Below, piece by piece: positions 46,105 to 55,123 of a DNA stretch of 64,000 nucleotides. Source of the stretch: Sporichthya polymorpha DSM 43042 (GTDB lineage Bacteria; Actinomycetota; Actinomycetes; Sporichthyales; Sporichthyaceae). The first letter of the stretch is position 1; every line of letters begins with the position of its first letter. Below the pieces are notes generated by a model that saw only the letters and a list, made by a program, of their open reading frames with translations, did no database searches and had not been told where the DNA came from. The stretch covers positions 4,191,057 through 4,255,056 of the forward strand of contig NZ_KB913029.1 of the NCBI RefSeq assembly GCF_000384115.1, read 5' to 3'. Position numbers and translations under genes: made by a program.

Positions 46105-47253
46105 GTGAGTGACTCCAGCCCGCCCCCGTACCCCCCTGCCGACGAGCCGGTCCCGGGGCCTGCGCGCCGACCCCGCAAGGCGCACCGTCGCACGCGCCGG
46201 AAGGCGCTGATCGCGGTCGTGATCTCGCTCGTCGTCCTCGGGTCGATCGGCGTCGGCGCGACGGTGGGGATCAACCGGATCTACGAACGTCTCACCGAGG
46301 GCACGGCCGACTTCTCCGGCCCGCCCGGGGCCGAGAAGGTCGTCCAGGTCACCCAGGGCTCCAGCATCCGTGCGATCGGCCGGATGCTCGAGGAGGCCGG
46401 CGTGGTCCGAACGGAGGGGTCCTTCGTCGCCGCCGCGCGTAAGGACTCCCGCGCCGCGTCGCTCCAGCCCGGATTCTACCGGCTGAACCTCAACATGCCG
46501 GCCCGCGAGGCGCTGACGAAGATGCTCGACCCCGCCTCCCGCATCCTGGCGCGGATCGCGATCCCCGAGGGCCGCAGCGCCGCGCAGGCGATCGCCAAGC
46601 TGAGCAAGGAGTCCGGGATCCCCAAGGAGGACTTCGAGAAGGTCCTCGACAACCCGAAGGCGTTGGGCCTCCCGGGCTGGGCACGCAACAAGGCCGAGGG
46701 TTTCCTGTTCCCGGCGACCTACGACGTCGAGCCCAACGCGAGCGCGGAGTCGATCCTGAAGCAGATGGTGACGCGGTTCAACGTGGCCGCGACCGCCACG
46801 GACCTGGTCGCCCGGTCGGCGATCGTCGGGAGGACGCCGCTCGAGGTGCTCACGATCGCGAGCCTGATCGAGAAGGAGGCGAAGCTCGCCGACGACCAGC
46901 CCAAGGTCGCGCGGGTGATCTACAACCGCCTCGAGGAGAACATGCGCCTGCAGCTCGACTCCACCGTCCACTACGCGGTCGGCGGCGCCGAGGTCGTCAC
47001 GACGACGGCGGAGCAGCGCGCGATCGACTCGCCGTACAACACCTACCGCTACGAGGGGCTCCCGCCGGGGCCGATCGCCTCGCCCGGCGAGGCGGCCATC
47101 GAGGCGGCGCTCAGCCCCGCCGAGGGCCCGTGGATCTACTTCGTCGCGGTGAACCCGGACACCGGGGAGACCAAGTACGGCGTCACGGCCGCCGATCACG
47201 CCCGGAACGTCGAGGAGTTCCGCGCCTGGCTGCGGGCGAACCCCGGCCGGTGA
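46105..47253 (+). CDS. mltG: Endolytic peptidoglycan transglycosylase MltG
   Basis: A 382-residue membrane-anchored YceG-family protein. The cytoplasmic N-terminus is Pro/Arg-rich, a single helix follows (KALIAVVISLVVLGSIGVGATVG), then a LysM-like region (VQVTQGSSIRAIGRMLEEAGVV) and the catalytic domain (EGFLFPATYDVEP, LTIASLIEKEAKLADDQPKVARVIYNRL with the catalytic Glu, SPYNTYRYEGLPPGPIASPGEAAIEAAL). It cuts nascent glycan strands to end their growth. GTG 46105; overlaps aroE by four bases. Confidence 0.94.
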   Translation: MSDSSPPPYPPADEPVPGPARRPRKAHRRTRRKALIAVVISLVVLGSIGVGATVGINRIYERLTEGTADFSGPPGAEKVVQVTQGSSIRAIGRMLEEAGVVRTEGSFVAAARKDSRAASLQPGFYRLNLNMPAREALTKMLDPASRILARIAIPEGRSAAQAIAKLSKESGIPKEDFEKVLDNPKALGLPGWARNKAEGFLFPATYDVEPNASAESILKQMVTRFNVAATATDLVARSAIVGRTPLEVLTIASLIEKEAKLADDQPKVARVIYNRLEENMRLQLDSTVHYAVGGAEVVTTTAEQRAIDSPYNTYRYEGLPPGPIASPGEAAIEAALSPAEGPWIYFVAVNPDTGETKYGVTAADHARNVEEFRAWLRANPGR

Positions 47254-48119
47254 CCGTGCTGTCCCGCCCTCCCGCTCCGGTTCGCCGGGCGGCCGTTCTG
47301 GGCTCGCCGATCCGCCACTCGCTCTCGCCGGTGCTGCACGCCGCCGCCTACGAGGTCCTCGGCCTCGACTGGACCTACGACGCCCACGAGGTCGCTGAGG
47401 ACGGTCTGGGCGCGTTCCTGGGCCGTCTGGGCGGTCCGGAGCTCCCCGGGACCTGGGCCGGGCTGTCGCTGACGATGCCGCTCAAGCGGGCGGCGATCCC
47501 GCTGTGCACCGAACTCGACGAGGTCGCGCGGGTCACCACCGCCGCCAACACCCTGACGTTCCCGGCGCCCGGCGAGGTGCATGGCGCCAACACCGACGTC
47601 CCGGGGATGCGTAACGCGCTCGCCGCGGCCGGTGTCGGCGGCGTCGAGCGCGCGGCCGTCCTCGGCGGGGGAGCGACCGCCGCGGCCGCGGTCGCCGCGC
47701 TCGGGTCGCTGTGCCGCGGCACGGTCGAGGTGTACGTCCGCACCCCGGACCGCGCCGCCGAGCTGCGCCCGGTGGCGGACCACTACGGGCTGCGGTTGGA
47801 GGTTCGCTCCTGGGAGGACGCCGCGCACTCCCTGGCCGCCCCGCTCGTCGTCGCCACCACGCCCAAGGGCGCCGCCGACGCGCTCGGGGCGAAGGTGCCG
47901 GAGTCGCCGGGCGTCCTGTTCGACGTCCTCTACGACCCGTGGCCGACCCCGCTCGCCGCGGCCTGGTCGGCCGCCGGCGGCCTCGTCCTGGGCGGGCTCG
48001 ACCTGCTCGTCCACCAGGCCGTGCTCCAGGTGGAACTGATGACTGGTTCGACCGTCGACCGGGCCGCGGTCGTCACGGCGATGACCGCGGCCGGCGAGGC
48101 GGAACTCAGCCGTCGGTGA
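47250..48119 (+). CDS. aroE: Shikimate dehydrogenase
   Basis: A 289-residue NADP-dependent enzyme: AVLGSPIRHSLSPVLHAAAYEVLGL (shikimate-binding Ser pair), LSLTMPLKRAAIPL with the catalytic Lys, AANTLTF and GANTDVPGM, the dinucleotide fold AAVLGGGATAAAAVAALG, and LDLLVHQAVLQVELMTG. It reduces 3-dehydroshikimate in the aromatic pathway, whose next genes (aroC, K, B, Q) lie 2 kb downstream. The start is the GTG in the mltG stop. The last codons and stop are part of a 14-base tandem repeat that runs into the convergent L,D-transpeptidase gene. Confidence 0.93.
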   Translation: MTVLSRPPAPVRRAAVLGSPIRHSLSPVLHAAAYEVLGLDWTYDAHEVAEDGLGAFLGRLGGPELPGTWAGLSLTMPLKRAAIPLCTELDEVARVTTAANTLTFPAPGEVHGANTDVPGMRNALAAAGVGGVERAAVLGGGATAAAAVAALGSLCRGTVEVYVRTPDRAAELRPVADHYGLRLEVRSWEDAAHSLAAPLVVATTPKGAADALGAKVPESPGVLFDVLYDPWPTPLAAAWSAAGGLVLGGLDLLVHQAVLQVELMTGSTVDRAAVVTAMTAAGEAELSRR

Positions 48120-48148
48120 TCAGCCCTCGGTGATCAGCCGTCGGACAG
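48107..48148. repeat. 14-base tandem repeat across both stop codons of aroE and the L,D-transpeptidase gene
   Basis: CAGCCGTCGGTGAT (48107), CAGCCCTCGGTGAT (48121) and CAGCCGTCGGACAG (48135) follow each other with a 14-base period. The aroE stop lies in the first unit, and the convergent gene's stop at the junction of the second and third. There is no hairpin between these convergent genes. Confidence 0.8.
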
Positions 48149-49297
48149 GTCGAAGTTCCCGGTCTGCCACTGGTCCCAGTCCACGTTCCAGTCCTGGTAC
48201 CGGTTCCACAGCTCGCGGAACCTGCGCGGGGAGCCGGTGGTGACGACCGGGTCGCCCATGATCGTGTTGTTGAACATCCAGCGCATGTCCGACAGTCGCA
48301 TGCCGACGCAGCCGTGGCTGGTGTTCGCGGACCCGATGCGGCCGTTCCAGGTCGCGTCGTGGATGAACTCGCCGGAGTTCGTCATCCGCATCGCGTACGA
48401 GGAGTAGAGCGTGTAGCTCTCCGGCGCGTCGATCGCGGTGTTGGTCCACTTCTTGTTGGTGACCTTCTCCATGATCACCTTGATGCCGTTGCGGGTCTCC
48501 CAGCCGCGCTTGCCGGTGGAGACCGCGAAGGTCTTGATCACCTTGCCGTCACGGACGACCTGCATGCGGTGCCGGCGGACGTCGACCTTGATGATCTGCT
48601 CACGGCCGACCTTGAAGGTGTTCTCGCGGCGGCTGACGCCCCAGCGCCCGTCGCCGAGGTCCATGCCGACGAGGCTCTCGGAGACCTTGACCTCCACGCC
48701 GGAGGGCCAGAACTCCTTGGGCCGCCAGTGGACCTCCTGGGAGTCGATCCAGTACCAGCCGCCCTCGACGGGCTCGGAGGTCTCGACCTGAAAGGCGGCC
48801 AGGGCGGCCTCGCGGTTGAGCACCGGCTGGTTGAAGGCGATGACGACCGGCTGCGCGACGCCGACGGTGCTGCCGTCGGGCGGGCTGATCAGGGTGCTGC
48901 CGACGGCGTCCTTGCCCGTGACCTCGAGCGTGGAGAACCTGCTGGTCTGGCTGACCGCGGCGCCCTTCTCGCTCGTCGCGCGGACGATCACCGTGTACTT
49001 CTCGTTCGGGGAGAGCCGACGGTCGGCGACCCAGACCGTCCGGTCGTCGCTGAAGGCGCCGGTGATGACGGTGCCCTCGGAGTCGAAGACCTGCACGTCG
49101 TTGAGGCGGCCGTAGGTGCCGCTGACGGTGACGATGCTGTCCGGCTTGACGTCGGTGGCGTCGTAGGACGGGAACACCGTGATGCCCATGGTGCGCTGCG
49201 CGGCCACCGGGGCGAGCTTGTCCTCGCCGCCCCCGCAGGCCGTGAGTGCGAGCAGCGCGGCGCCCAGCAGTGCCGTTCGTCGCGAGATCTCGTTCAT
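48134..49297 (-). CDS. Lipoprotein L,D-transpeptidase
   Basis: A 387-residue cell wall enzyme that makes 3-3 peptidoglycan cross-links. Signal: MNEISRRTALLGAALLALTAC, with twin arginines and a lipobox Cys at 21. Two Ig-like domains follow (TDVKPDSIVTVSGTYGRL; STLISPPDGSTVGVAQPVVIAFNQPV), then the YkuD catalytic domain with EFIHDATWNG and the active-site Cys in NTSHGCVGMRLSD. This plan matches mycobacterial Ldt proteins. ATG 49297 is chosen since it begins the signal peptide; upstream in-frame codons are not signal-like. The closely spaced end facing aroE has no terminator. Confidence 0.93.
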   Translation of the reverse strand: MNEISRRTALLGAALLALTACGGGEDKLAPVAAQRTMGITVFPSYDATDVKPDSIVTVSGTYGRLNDVQVFDSEGTVITGAFSDDRTVWVADRRLSPNEKYTVIVRATSEKGAAVSQTSRFSTLEVTGKDAVGSTLISPPDGSTVGVAQPVVIAFNQPVLNREAALAAFQVETSEPVEGGWYWIDSQEVHWRPKEFWPSGVEVKVSESLVGMDLGDGRWGVSRRENTFKVGREQIIKVDVRRHRMQVVRDGKVIKTFAVSTGKRGWETRNGIKVIMEKVTNKKWTNTAIDAPESYTLYSSYAMRMTNSGEFIHDATWNGRIGSANTSHGCVGMRLSDMRWMFNNTIMGDPVVTTGSPRRFRELWNRYQDWNVDWDQWQTGNFDLSDG

Positions 49298-49596
49298 CCG
49301 GTCCGTCCTCGACCCTCGTAGCGCCCTGTTCCGCGGCCCCCGTTGCCGCGTACAAAAGACGCCGACCCCCGTGATGCGGTTGACGGGTCGGCAGAACCTG
49401 ACAGTCCTCACAGATCGGCCTCGGTCCCGCCGGAGCGGGGCCTGTCCGAATCGTAAGGATTTGTCAGCTTCTGTGGACCAGTATCCGCACGAGCCTCCTT
49501 GATCACTATGGCTGGCGAACCTGTGAATACGGAAGACACGCGAGTGACGGATGGGACTAAATTGAACGGTCCTGACTCGAGATTTGCCACCTCGCC
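49298..49596. other. Divergent promoter region between the L,D-transpeptidase and prepilin peptidase genes
   Basis: No gene is seen. It is AT-richer than the surroundings in its right third. A hairpin with 8-bp arms GCCGACCC and GGGTCGGC lies at 49361-49392 and would be in the upstream region or leader of the L,D-transpeptidase gene. No clear -35/-10 pair could be fixed on either strand. Confidence 0.5.
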
Positions 49597-50160
49597 GTGA
49601 CCACGCGGTTCCGGTGGGACACGGCGGTAGCCGGCGCGGTGGCTCTGGCCCTGGTCTTCTGGGGCCATCTCGGCACCTCCGCGGCCCTGCCCGCGCACCT
49701 GTTCCTGGCCGCCGTCGGGGCGCCGCTCGTGGTCATCGACCTCGCCGAGCACCGGCTCCCGAACTGGCTGACGCTGCCCGCCTATCCCGTCGCGGGCGCC
49801 CTGCTCGGGCTGGCGTCGATCGCGGAGGACGACTCCGCCGCCGCCTGGCGGGCGCTGGGCGGGATGGTGATCCTGATCGCCTTCTACGACCTCGTCGTCC
49901 GGATCAACCCCGCCGGCATGGGCTACGGGGACGTGAAGTTCGCCGGCGTCCTCGGGCTGTACCTGGGCTGGGCGGGTTGGGACGCGCTCGTCGTCGGCAC
50001 CCTGGCCGCCTTCAGCACCGGCGCCCTCGCCGGCCTGGTGCTGCTCGCCACCCGCCGGGCGCGACTGTCCTCCTCGATCGCCTTCGGGCCGTTCATGCTG
50101 GTCGGAGCCGTGGTCGGCATCGTCGCGGGCGGGGACCTGGCGGACTGGTACGTGGACTGA
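49597..50160 (+). CDS. A24-family prepilin peptidase (peptidase domain only)
   Basis: A 187-residue membrane protein with five to six helices and both catalytic aspartates of the aspartyl prepilin peptidases: [20 protein letters not shown] and [14 protein letters not shown]. The N-terminal methyltransferase domain of full PilD is absent, as in small TadV/CpaA-type enzymes. It cleaves type IV pilin-like leader peptides; no pilin genes are in the window. GTG 49597 is the first plausible start (no clear Shine-Dalgarno). Short peptidases of this kind stand beside aroC in other actinobacteria. Confidence 0.9.
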   Translation: MTTRFRWDTAVAGAVALALVFWGHLGTSAALPAHLFLAAVGAPLVVIDLAEHRLPNWLTLPAYPVAGALLGLASIAEDDSAAAWRALGGMVILIAFYDLVVRINPAGMGYGDVKFAGVLGLYLGWAGWDALVVGTLAAFSTGALAGLVLLATRRARLSSSIAFGPFMLVGAVVGIVAGGDLADWYVD

Positions 50161-50204
50161 GCGCCTGGACGGGGAGCAGGCGGCGCCGTGGGAGAATTCG
50201 GCCC

Positions 50205-51401
50205 ATGTTGCGCTGGTTGACCGCCGGGGAGTCCCACGGCCCCGCCCTCGTCGCGATCCTCGAGGGGCTGCCCGCCGGCGTGCGCACCTCCACGAAGGAA
50301 GTGGCCGCGGAGCTCGCGCGCCGCCGGCTCGGGTACGGCCGCGGCGCCCGTATGAAGTTCGAGGCCGACGAGGTGGAGTTTCTCGGCGGGCTGCGGCACG
50401 GCAACACTCTCGGCGGCCCGGTCGCGATCCGCGTCGGCAACACCGAGTGGCCGAAGTGGGAGCGCGTCATGGCCGCGGACCCCCTCGCCGCCGACGAGCT
50501 GGACGCCCTGGGCACCTCCGGCCGCAACGCGCCACTGACCCGTCCCCGCCCGGGGCACGCCGACCTGGCCGGCATGCAGAAGTACGGGTTCGACGACGCC
50601 CGCCCGGTCCTGGAGCGCGCGAGCGCCCGGGAGACCGCGGCCCGCGTCGCGCTCGGCACCGTCGCGAAGGCGCTCCTCGCCCAGACCGTCGAGGCCGTGG
50701 TGATCAGCCACGTCGTGCGCATCGGCACCGCGGCCGCGCCGGACGGCGTGATCCCGGGCCCGGACGACTCCGAGCGCGTCGACAACGACCCCGTGCGCTG
50801 CCTGGACCCCGCGGCGTCCGCGGCGATGGTCGCGGAGATCGACGCCGCGAAGACCGACGGCGACACCCTCGGCGGGATCGTCGAGGTCGTCGTCCACGGC
50901 CTGCCGCCGGGTCTCGGCTCGCACGTCCACGGCGACCGGCGTCTCGACTCGCGGCTGGCCGGCGCGCTGATGGGCATTCAGGCGATCAAGGGCGTCGAGG
51001 TCGGAGACGGCTTCGCGCTCGCCGCCACCCGCGGCTCGGCCGCCCACGACGAGATCGAGACCGGCCCCGACGGCGTCCGGCGCCGCACCGGCCGGGCCGG
51101 TGGCACCGAGGGTGGCATGAGCACCGGTGAGGTCCTGCGCGTCCGCGCGGCGATGAAGCCGATCTCGACCGTGCCACGCGCGCTCGACACCGTCGACGTC
51201 CGCTCGCTGGAGCCGGCCACCGCGATCGCGCAGCGGTCCGACGCCTGTGCGGTCCCCGCCGCCGGCGTCGTCGCCGAGGCGATGGTCGCGCTCGTCCTCG
51301 CCGACGCGGTACTGGAGAAGTTCGGCGGCGACTCGGTCGCCGAGACCGCCCGCAACGTCGCCGCGTACCGGGACGAGTTGGCCCGGCGCGGGCTGTCGTG
51401 A
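50205..51401 (+). CDS. aroC: Chorismate synthase
   Basis: A 398-residue FMN-dependent enzyme: [115 protein letters not shown] and [28 protein letters not shown]. Start ATG 50205 begins directly at the conserved N-terminus, with GGGAG ten bases upstream. It overlaps aroK by four bases and heads the aroCKBQ operon, making the last common precursor for aromatics and for the pabB reaction at 4 kb. Confidence 0.95.
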   Translation: MLRWLTAGESHGPALVAILEGLPAGVRTSTKEVAAELARRRLGYGRGARMKFEADEVEFLGGLRHGNTLGGPVAIRVGNTEWPKWERVMAADPLAADELDALGTSGRNAPLTRPRPGHADLAGMQKYGFDDARPVLERASARETAARVALGTVAKALLAQTVEAVVISHVVRIGTAAAPDGVIPGPDDSERVDNDPVRCLDPAASAAMVAEIDAAKTDGDTLGGIVEVVVHGLPPGLGSHVHGDRRLDSRLAGALMGIQAIKGVEVGDGFALAATRGSAAHDEIETGPDGVRRRTGRAGGTEGGMSTGEVLRVRAAMKPISTVPRALDTVDVRSLEPATAIAQRSDACAVPAAGVVAEAMVALVLADAVLEKFGGDSVAETARNVAAYRDELARRGLS

Positions 51402-51961
51402 GCGGGGTTCGCCCCCGCGTCGTCCTGGTCGGTCCGCCGGGCGCCGGGAAGTCCACCGTGGGGCGGCTCGTGGCCGAGCGCCTCGCCCTGGCGCTGCGGG
51501 ACACCGACGCGGACGTCGAGGCGACCGCCGGCAAGCCGATCAGCGAGATCTTCGTCGACGACGGCGAGGCTGCGTTCCGCGCGCTCGAGCGTGAGGCCGT
51601 GGCCACCGCCCTGACCACCCACGCCGGCGTGCTGGCCCTCGGCGGTGGCGCGATCCTCGCGGAGGAGACCCGGGCCCGGCTGGGGGAGTACGCGAATGCC
51701 GGCGGGGCAGTCGTCTTCCTCGACGTCGGCCTCGCCTCGGCGACCCGCCGCGTCGGCTTCAACCGCGACCGTCCGCTGCTGCTGAGCAACCCCCGCGCGC
51801 AGCTGATGCAGCTGATGGACGCCCGCCGCTCCTTCTACCTCGAGGTGGCCACCGTGACCGTTCCCGCCGACGGCGCCGCGGACGACGTCGCCGACGCCGT
51901 GCTCGCCGAACTGACAGCTCGTCAGTCCGGCTTCACGGGCGGCCCCGGAGCCGACTCGTGA
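51398..51961 (+). CDS. aroK: Shikimate kinase
   Basis: A 187-residue P-loop kinase: [59 protein letters not shown] (shikimate-binding Asp and Arg), [17 protein letters not shown], and [23 protein letters not shown] for the lid. The GTG start is within the aroC stop; its own stop overlaps aroB by four bases. Confidence 0.94.
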   Translation: MSGVRPRVVLVGPPGAGKSTVGRLVAERLALALRDTDADVEATAGKPISEIFVDDGEAAFRALEREAVATALTTHAGVLALGGGAILAEETRARLGEYANAGGAVVFLDVGLASATRRVGFNRDRPLLLSNPRAQLMQLMDARRSFYLEVATVTVPADGAADDVADAVLAELTARQSGFTGGPGADS

Positions 51962-53067
51962 GCGGCGGCGCGCACGCGGCCGCCGCGCGCATCACCGTCG
52001 GCGGCGCGGCCCCCTACGACGTCCTCGTCGGCCACGCCGTCACGCGCGAGCTCGCCGAGCTGCTCGGCCCGGGCGTCGCGCAGGTCGGGGTCATCGCGTC
52101 GCAGTCGCTGAACGACTTCGGCGCCGGCGTCGCGGAGAAACTCACCGAGGCCGGCTACGCGGTGCGGCTGATGGAGGTCCCCGACGGCGAGGAGGCCAAG
52201 ACCGCCACGGTCGCCGCCGCCTGCTGGGAGGCCCTCGGCGAGGCCAACTTCACCCGCTCCGACGCGATCGTCTCCGTCGGCGGGGGAGCGACCACCGACC
52301 TCGCCGGGTTCGTGGCCGCCACCTGGCTGCGCGGCGTGAAGGTCGTCCACGTCCCCACCACACTGCTGGCGATGGTGGACGCCGCGGTCGGCGGCAAGAC
52401 CGGGATCAACACCGCGGCCGGCAAGAACCTCGTCGGCAGCTTCCACCCGCCCGCGGGTGTGCTGTGCGGGCTGGCGGCCCTCGACACCCTGCCGGGGCCC
52501 GAGTGGGTCTCCGGCATGGCCGAGGTCGTGAAGGCCGGCTTCATCGCCGACCCGACGATCCTCGAGCTCGTGGAGTCCGACCCGGCCGGCGCGGCCGTGT
52601 CGTCGGGCCCGCACACGCGCGAGCTGATCACCCGCGCGATTCAGGTGAAGGCCGACGTCGTCGCGGTCGACCTCAGGGAGACCGGCGCCGGCGGCTCGAT
52701 CGGCCGGGAGATGCTCAACTACGGCCACACCCTCGGCCACGCGATCGAGAAGGTCGAGGACTACCGCTGGCGGCACGGCGAGGCCATCGCGGTCGGCATG
52801 GTGTTCGTCGCGGAGCTCGCGCAGATCCAGGGCCGCATCTCCGCCGACCTCGTCGCGCGGCACCGCTCGGTGTTCGCCGCGCTCGGCCTGCCGACGCAGT
52901 ACCGCGCCGACCGCTGGGACGTGCTGCAGGCCGCGATGCGCGTCGACAAGAAGGCCCGCGGCGATCGGCTGCGGTTCGTCGTGCTCGACGGTCTCGGCGT
53001 CCCCGTCATCGCGGAGTCCCCGACGCCGGAGGAGCTGACCGAGGCGTTCCGGCGGGTGTCGGCGTGA
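51958..53067 (+). CDS. aroB: 3-dehydroquinate synthase
   Basis: A 369-residue NAD- and metal-dependent enzyme: [78 protein letters not shown] region intact, [13 protein letters not shown], and the metal-binding [18 protein letters not shown] and [13 protein letters not shown]. It makes the first ring of the shikimate pathway. GTG start in the aroK stop; it overlaps aroQ by four bases. Confidence 0.95.
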   Translation: MSGGAHAAAARITVGGAAPYDVLVGHAVTRELAELLGPGVAQVGVIASQSLNDFGAGVAEKLTEAGYAVRLMEVPDGEEAKTATVAAACWEALGEANFTRSDAIVSVGGGATTDLAGFVAATWLRGVKVVHVPTTLLAMVDAAVGGKTGINTAAGKNLVGSFHPPAGVLCGLAALDTLPGPEWVSGMAEVVKAGFIADPTILELVESDPAGAAVSSGPHTRELITRAIQVKADVVAVDLRETGAGGSIGREMLNYGHTLGHAIEKVEDYRWRHGEAIAVGMVFVAELAQIQGRISADLVARHRSVFAALGLPTQYRADRWDVLQAAMRVDKKARGDRLRFVVLDGLGVPVIAESPTPEELTEAFRRVSA

Positions 53068-53492
53068 GCGCGGTCTGGGTGCTCAACGGGCCGAACCTGG
53101 GCCGCCTGGGTTCGCGTGAGCCCGACGTCTACGGCTCGATGGACCACGCCGGCCTGGTGACGGCCTGTCAGGAGGCCGGCAAGGAGCTCGGGTTCGAGGT
53201 CGAGGTCCGCCAGACCGACGACGAGGCCGAGCTGGTCCGCTGGCTCCACGAGGCCGCCGACGCCGCGATCCCGGTGGTCCTCAACCCCGCGGCGTTCACC
53301 CACTACTCGTACGCGGTCCGCGACGCCTGCGCCCAGCTCCGCGCCCCGCTCATCGAGGTCCACATCTCCAACCCCGCCACCCGCGAGGCCTTCCGCCACA
53401 CCTCCGTCGTCGCCGGCGTCGCCACCGGCACCATCGCCGGGTTCGGCATCGATTCGTACCGCCTCGCCCTCCGGGCCCTCGCGAGGCTCTGA
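53064..53492 (+). CDS. aroQ: Type II 3-dehydroquinate dehydratase
   Basis: A 142-residue dodecameric-type dehydratase: [20 protein letters not shown] (catalytic Tyr/Arg loop), [32 protein letters not shown], and [32 protein letters not shown]. The usual NPGAYTHTS is NPAAFTHYS here, a mild variation. It is the last gene of aroCKBQ, started by the GTG in the aroB stop. Confidence 0.93.
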   Translation: MSAVWVLNGPNLGRLGSREPDVYGSMDHAGLVTACQEAGKELGFEVEVRQTDDEAELVRWLHEAADAAIPVVLNPAAFTHYSYAVRDACAQLRAPLIEVHISNPATREAFRHTSVVAGVATGTIAGFGIDSYRLALRALARL

Positions 53493-53514
53493 GGCGTAGG
53501 TCGGCGCCGGGGCG

Positions 53515-53793
53515 TCAGGCCAACTGACGCGGCCGCACCCCGACGCCCCAGAGCGCCGCGGTCAGCAGGAACCCGCAATCCGGCCGCGGGGCGTGTCCGT
53601 TCGTGGGGCCGGGCGCGGACGAACGGGTCGTCACCGCCCGCACCGCGACCACGCGGAACAGCACCACGGCCAGACCGCGCAGCGCGAGCGCCACCCCGTC
53701 CGGCAGGGACCCGCTGTTCGCGACCACGAACGCGAGCCCGAACGCGGCACCGACCAGGGAGCCGGCCTTCTCGGGAGTCGTCGGAACAGCCAT
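53515..53793 (-). CDS. Small hydrophobic protein of unknown function
   Basis: A 92-residue product: MAVPTTPEKAGSLVGAAFGLAFVVANSGSLPD, then a hydrophobic segment (GVALALRGLAVVLFRVVAVRAV), a polar stretch and a second short hydrophobic part (FLLTAALWGVGV). Third positions are mostly G or C, in line with coding. The ATG at 53793 is one choice; an earlier ATG at 53814 lies in the left arm of the inverted repeat. It converges on aroQ and is divergent from the M24 peptidase. No family recognised; it might be a truncated membrane protein. Confidence 0.5.
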   Translation of the reverse strand: MAVPTTPEKAGSLVGAAFGLAFVVANSGSLPDGVALALRGLAVVLFRVVAVRAVTTRSSAPGPTNGHAPRPDCGFLLTAALWGVGVRPRQLA

Positions 53794-53811
53794 CCGGTCC
53801 ACTGTGCCTCG

Positions 53812-53836
53812 CATGAACCCAGTGGACGAGTTGCAA
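53812..53836. repeat. Left arm of a 25-bp inverted repeat
   Basis: Matches the reverse complement of 53876-53900 at 22 of 25 positions, with a 39-base spacer that contains a second, inner dyad GTGAGG/CCTCAC. Read on the plus strand it opens a mini-ORF MNPVDELQRVR. Confidence 0.85.
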
Positions 53837-53875
53837 CGGGTGAGGTGATCTGGCCGCCTCACGAGTTCACCGGTC

Positions 53876-53900
53876 TTTCAACTCGTCCAGTGGCTTCATG
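53876..53900. repeat. Right arm of the 25-bp inverted repeat
   Basis: Partner of 53812-53836. Read on the minus strand it opens a mini-ORF MKPLDELKDR, nearly the same peptide as the one in the left arm. The pair lies between the divergent small gene and the M24 peptidase gene. Confidence 0.85.
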
Positions 53901-53973
53901 CGCACCCGCCGGGCGCGCCGGTCACGATTCGGCCGACTGGCGCGATCGCCGGATCGGGCGGGGGAGATCGGCC

Positions 53974-53979
53974 TACGCT
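53974..53979 (+). promoter_or_regulatory. -10 box of the M24 peptidase gene, leaderless
   Basis: TACGCT ends seven bases before ATG 53987, with no Shine-Dalgarno sequence between. Confidence 0.5.
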
Positions 53980-53986
53980 GGCAGAC

Positions 53987-55081
53987 ATGCCGGAGATCCA
54001 CGAGGCTCGCCGGGAGCGGTTGCGGGAGTCGATCCGGGCGGCGGACATCGACGCGGCGCTGATCACGAATCTGGTCAACGTCCGGTACCTGACGGGGTTC
54101 ACCGGGTCGAACGCGGCGCTGCTGCTCACCGCCGACGCGCGCACGTCCGGGGTGCTGCTCGCCACCGACGGTCGATACGTCAACCAGGCCGGGGCGCAGG
54201 CGCCCGACGTCGAGCTGGTCGTCGAGCGGGCGTGCGCGGTCGCGCTGGCGAACCGCGCCGACAAGCTGCGCGTCCGCCGGCTCGGGTTCGAGTCGCACCA
54301 CGTGACCGTCGACCTGCACGGCCAGCTGGGCGGGCAGGCGGAGCTGGTCTCCCTGGGGCCGGTCGTCGAGGAGCTGCGGACCGTCAAGGACGAGGTCGAG
54401 ATCTCCGCCCTGCGGGAGGCGGCGGCGATCGCGGACGCGGCGCTGGCCGAGATCCTCGAAGGTCTGGTCATGGGGCGCACCGAGCGGCACGTCGCCCGCG
54501 AGCTGGAGCGGCGGATGCTCGACAAGGGCGCCGAGGCGCCGGCGTTCGAGACGATCGTCGCGGCGGGGGAGAACTCCGCGGTCCCGCACCACCGGCCCAC
54601 CGATCGGCGCATCGCGTACGGCGACCTGCTCAAGATCGACTTCGGCGCCCGCGTCGCCGGCTACCACTCGGACATGACCCGGACCTTCGTGGTCGGGTCC
54701 GAGCCCGCGTCCTGGCAGGTCGAGCTCTACGACCTCGTCTTCGCCGCGCAGCGTGCGGGGCGGGAGGCGCTCACGCCGGGCGTCGAGATCGCCGCGGTGG
54801 ACGCGGCGGCACGCTCGGTGATCGAGGCGGCCGGCCACGGACCCCAATTCCCGCACGGCCTGGGGCACGGCGTGGGCCTGCAGATCCACGAGGCTCCGCT
54901 GATCGCGGCCACGGCCACCGGTAGACTTCGTGCGCTCACGCCGGTCACCATCGAACCCGGGGTCTACCTGGACGGGGTCGGCGGGATCCGCATCGAGGAC
55001 ACCCTCGTCGTCCGGGACGCCGCTGACGGTGGCCCTGAGCTACTGACCGTGACGACCAAAGAGCTGCTGGTCCTGGACTGA
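53987..55081 (+). CDS. M24B aminopeptidase (Xaa-Pro dipeptidase/aminopeptidase-like)
   Basis: A 364-residue enzyme with a creatinase-type N-domain (RRERLRESIRAADIDAALITNLVNVRYLTGFTGSNAALLL) and a pita-bread catalytic domain. Metal ligands: LLKIDFGARVAGYHSDMTRTF (two Asp), GLGHGVGLQIHEAP (His), VTIEPGVYL (Glu) and RIEDTLVV (Glu). The SxxPHHRP block is the usual substrate region. It cleaves X-Pro bonds. The gene precedes efp in most actinobacteria, a suggestive pairing because EF-P relieves stalling at proline runs. Confidence 0.92.
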   Translation: MPEIHEARRERLRESIRAADIDAALITNLVNVRYLTGFTGSNAALLLTADARTSGVLLATDGRYVNQAGAQAPDVELVVERACAVALANRADKLRVRRLGFESHHVTVDLHGQLGGQAELVSLGPVVEELRTVKDEVEISALREAAAIADAALAEILEGLVMGRTERHVARELERRMLDKGAEAPAFETIVAAGENSAVPHHRPTDRRIAYGDLLKIDFGARVAGYHSDMTRTFVVGSEPASWQVELYDLVFAAQRAGREALTPGVEIAAVDAAARSVIEAAGHGPQFPHGLGHGVGLQIHEAPLIAATATGRLRALTPVTIEPGVYLDGVGGIRIEDTLVVRDAADGGPELLTVTTKELLVLD

Positions 55082-55123
55082 CTGCGCGGCGCTCGACCAA
55101 GGAAGAACCGGGGAGACTCCGCC

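Noticed and set aside
49361-49392. Riboswitch-like hairpin before the L,D-transpeptidase
   Set aside because: A single 8-bp stem with a large loop; no known riboswitch (for example ydaO-type c-di-AMP) core was recognised, so only mentioned within the intergenic entry.
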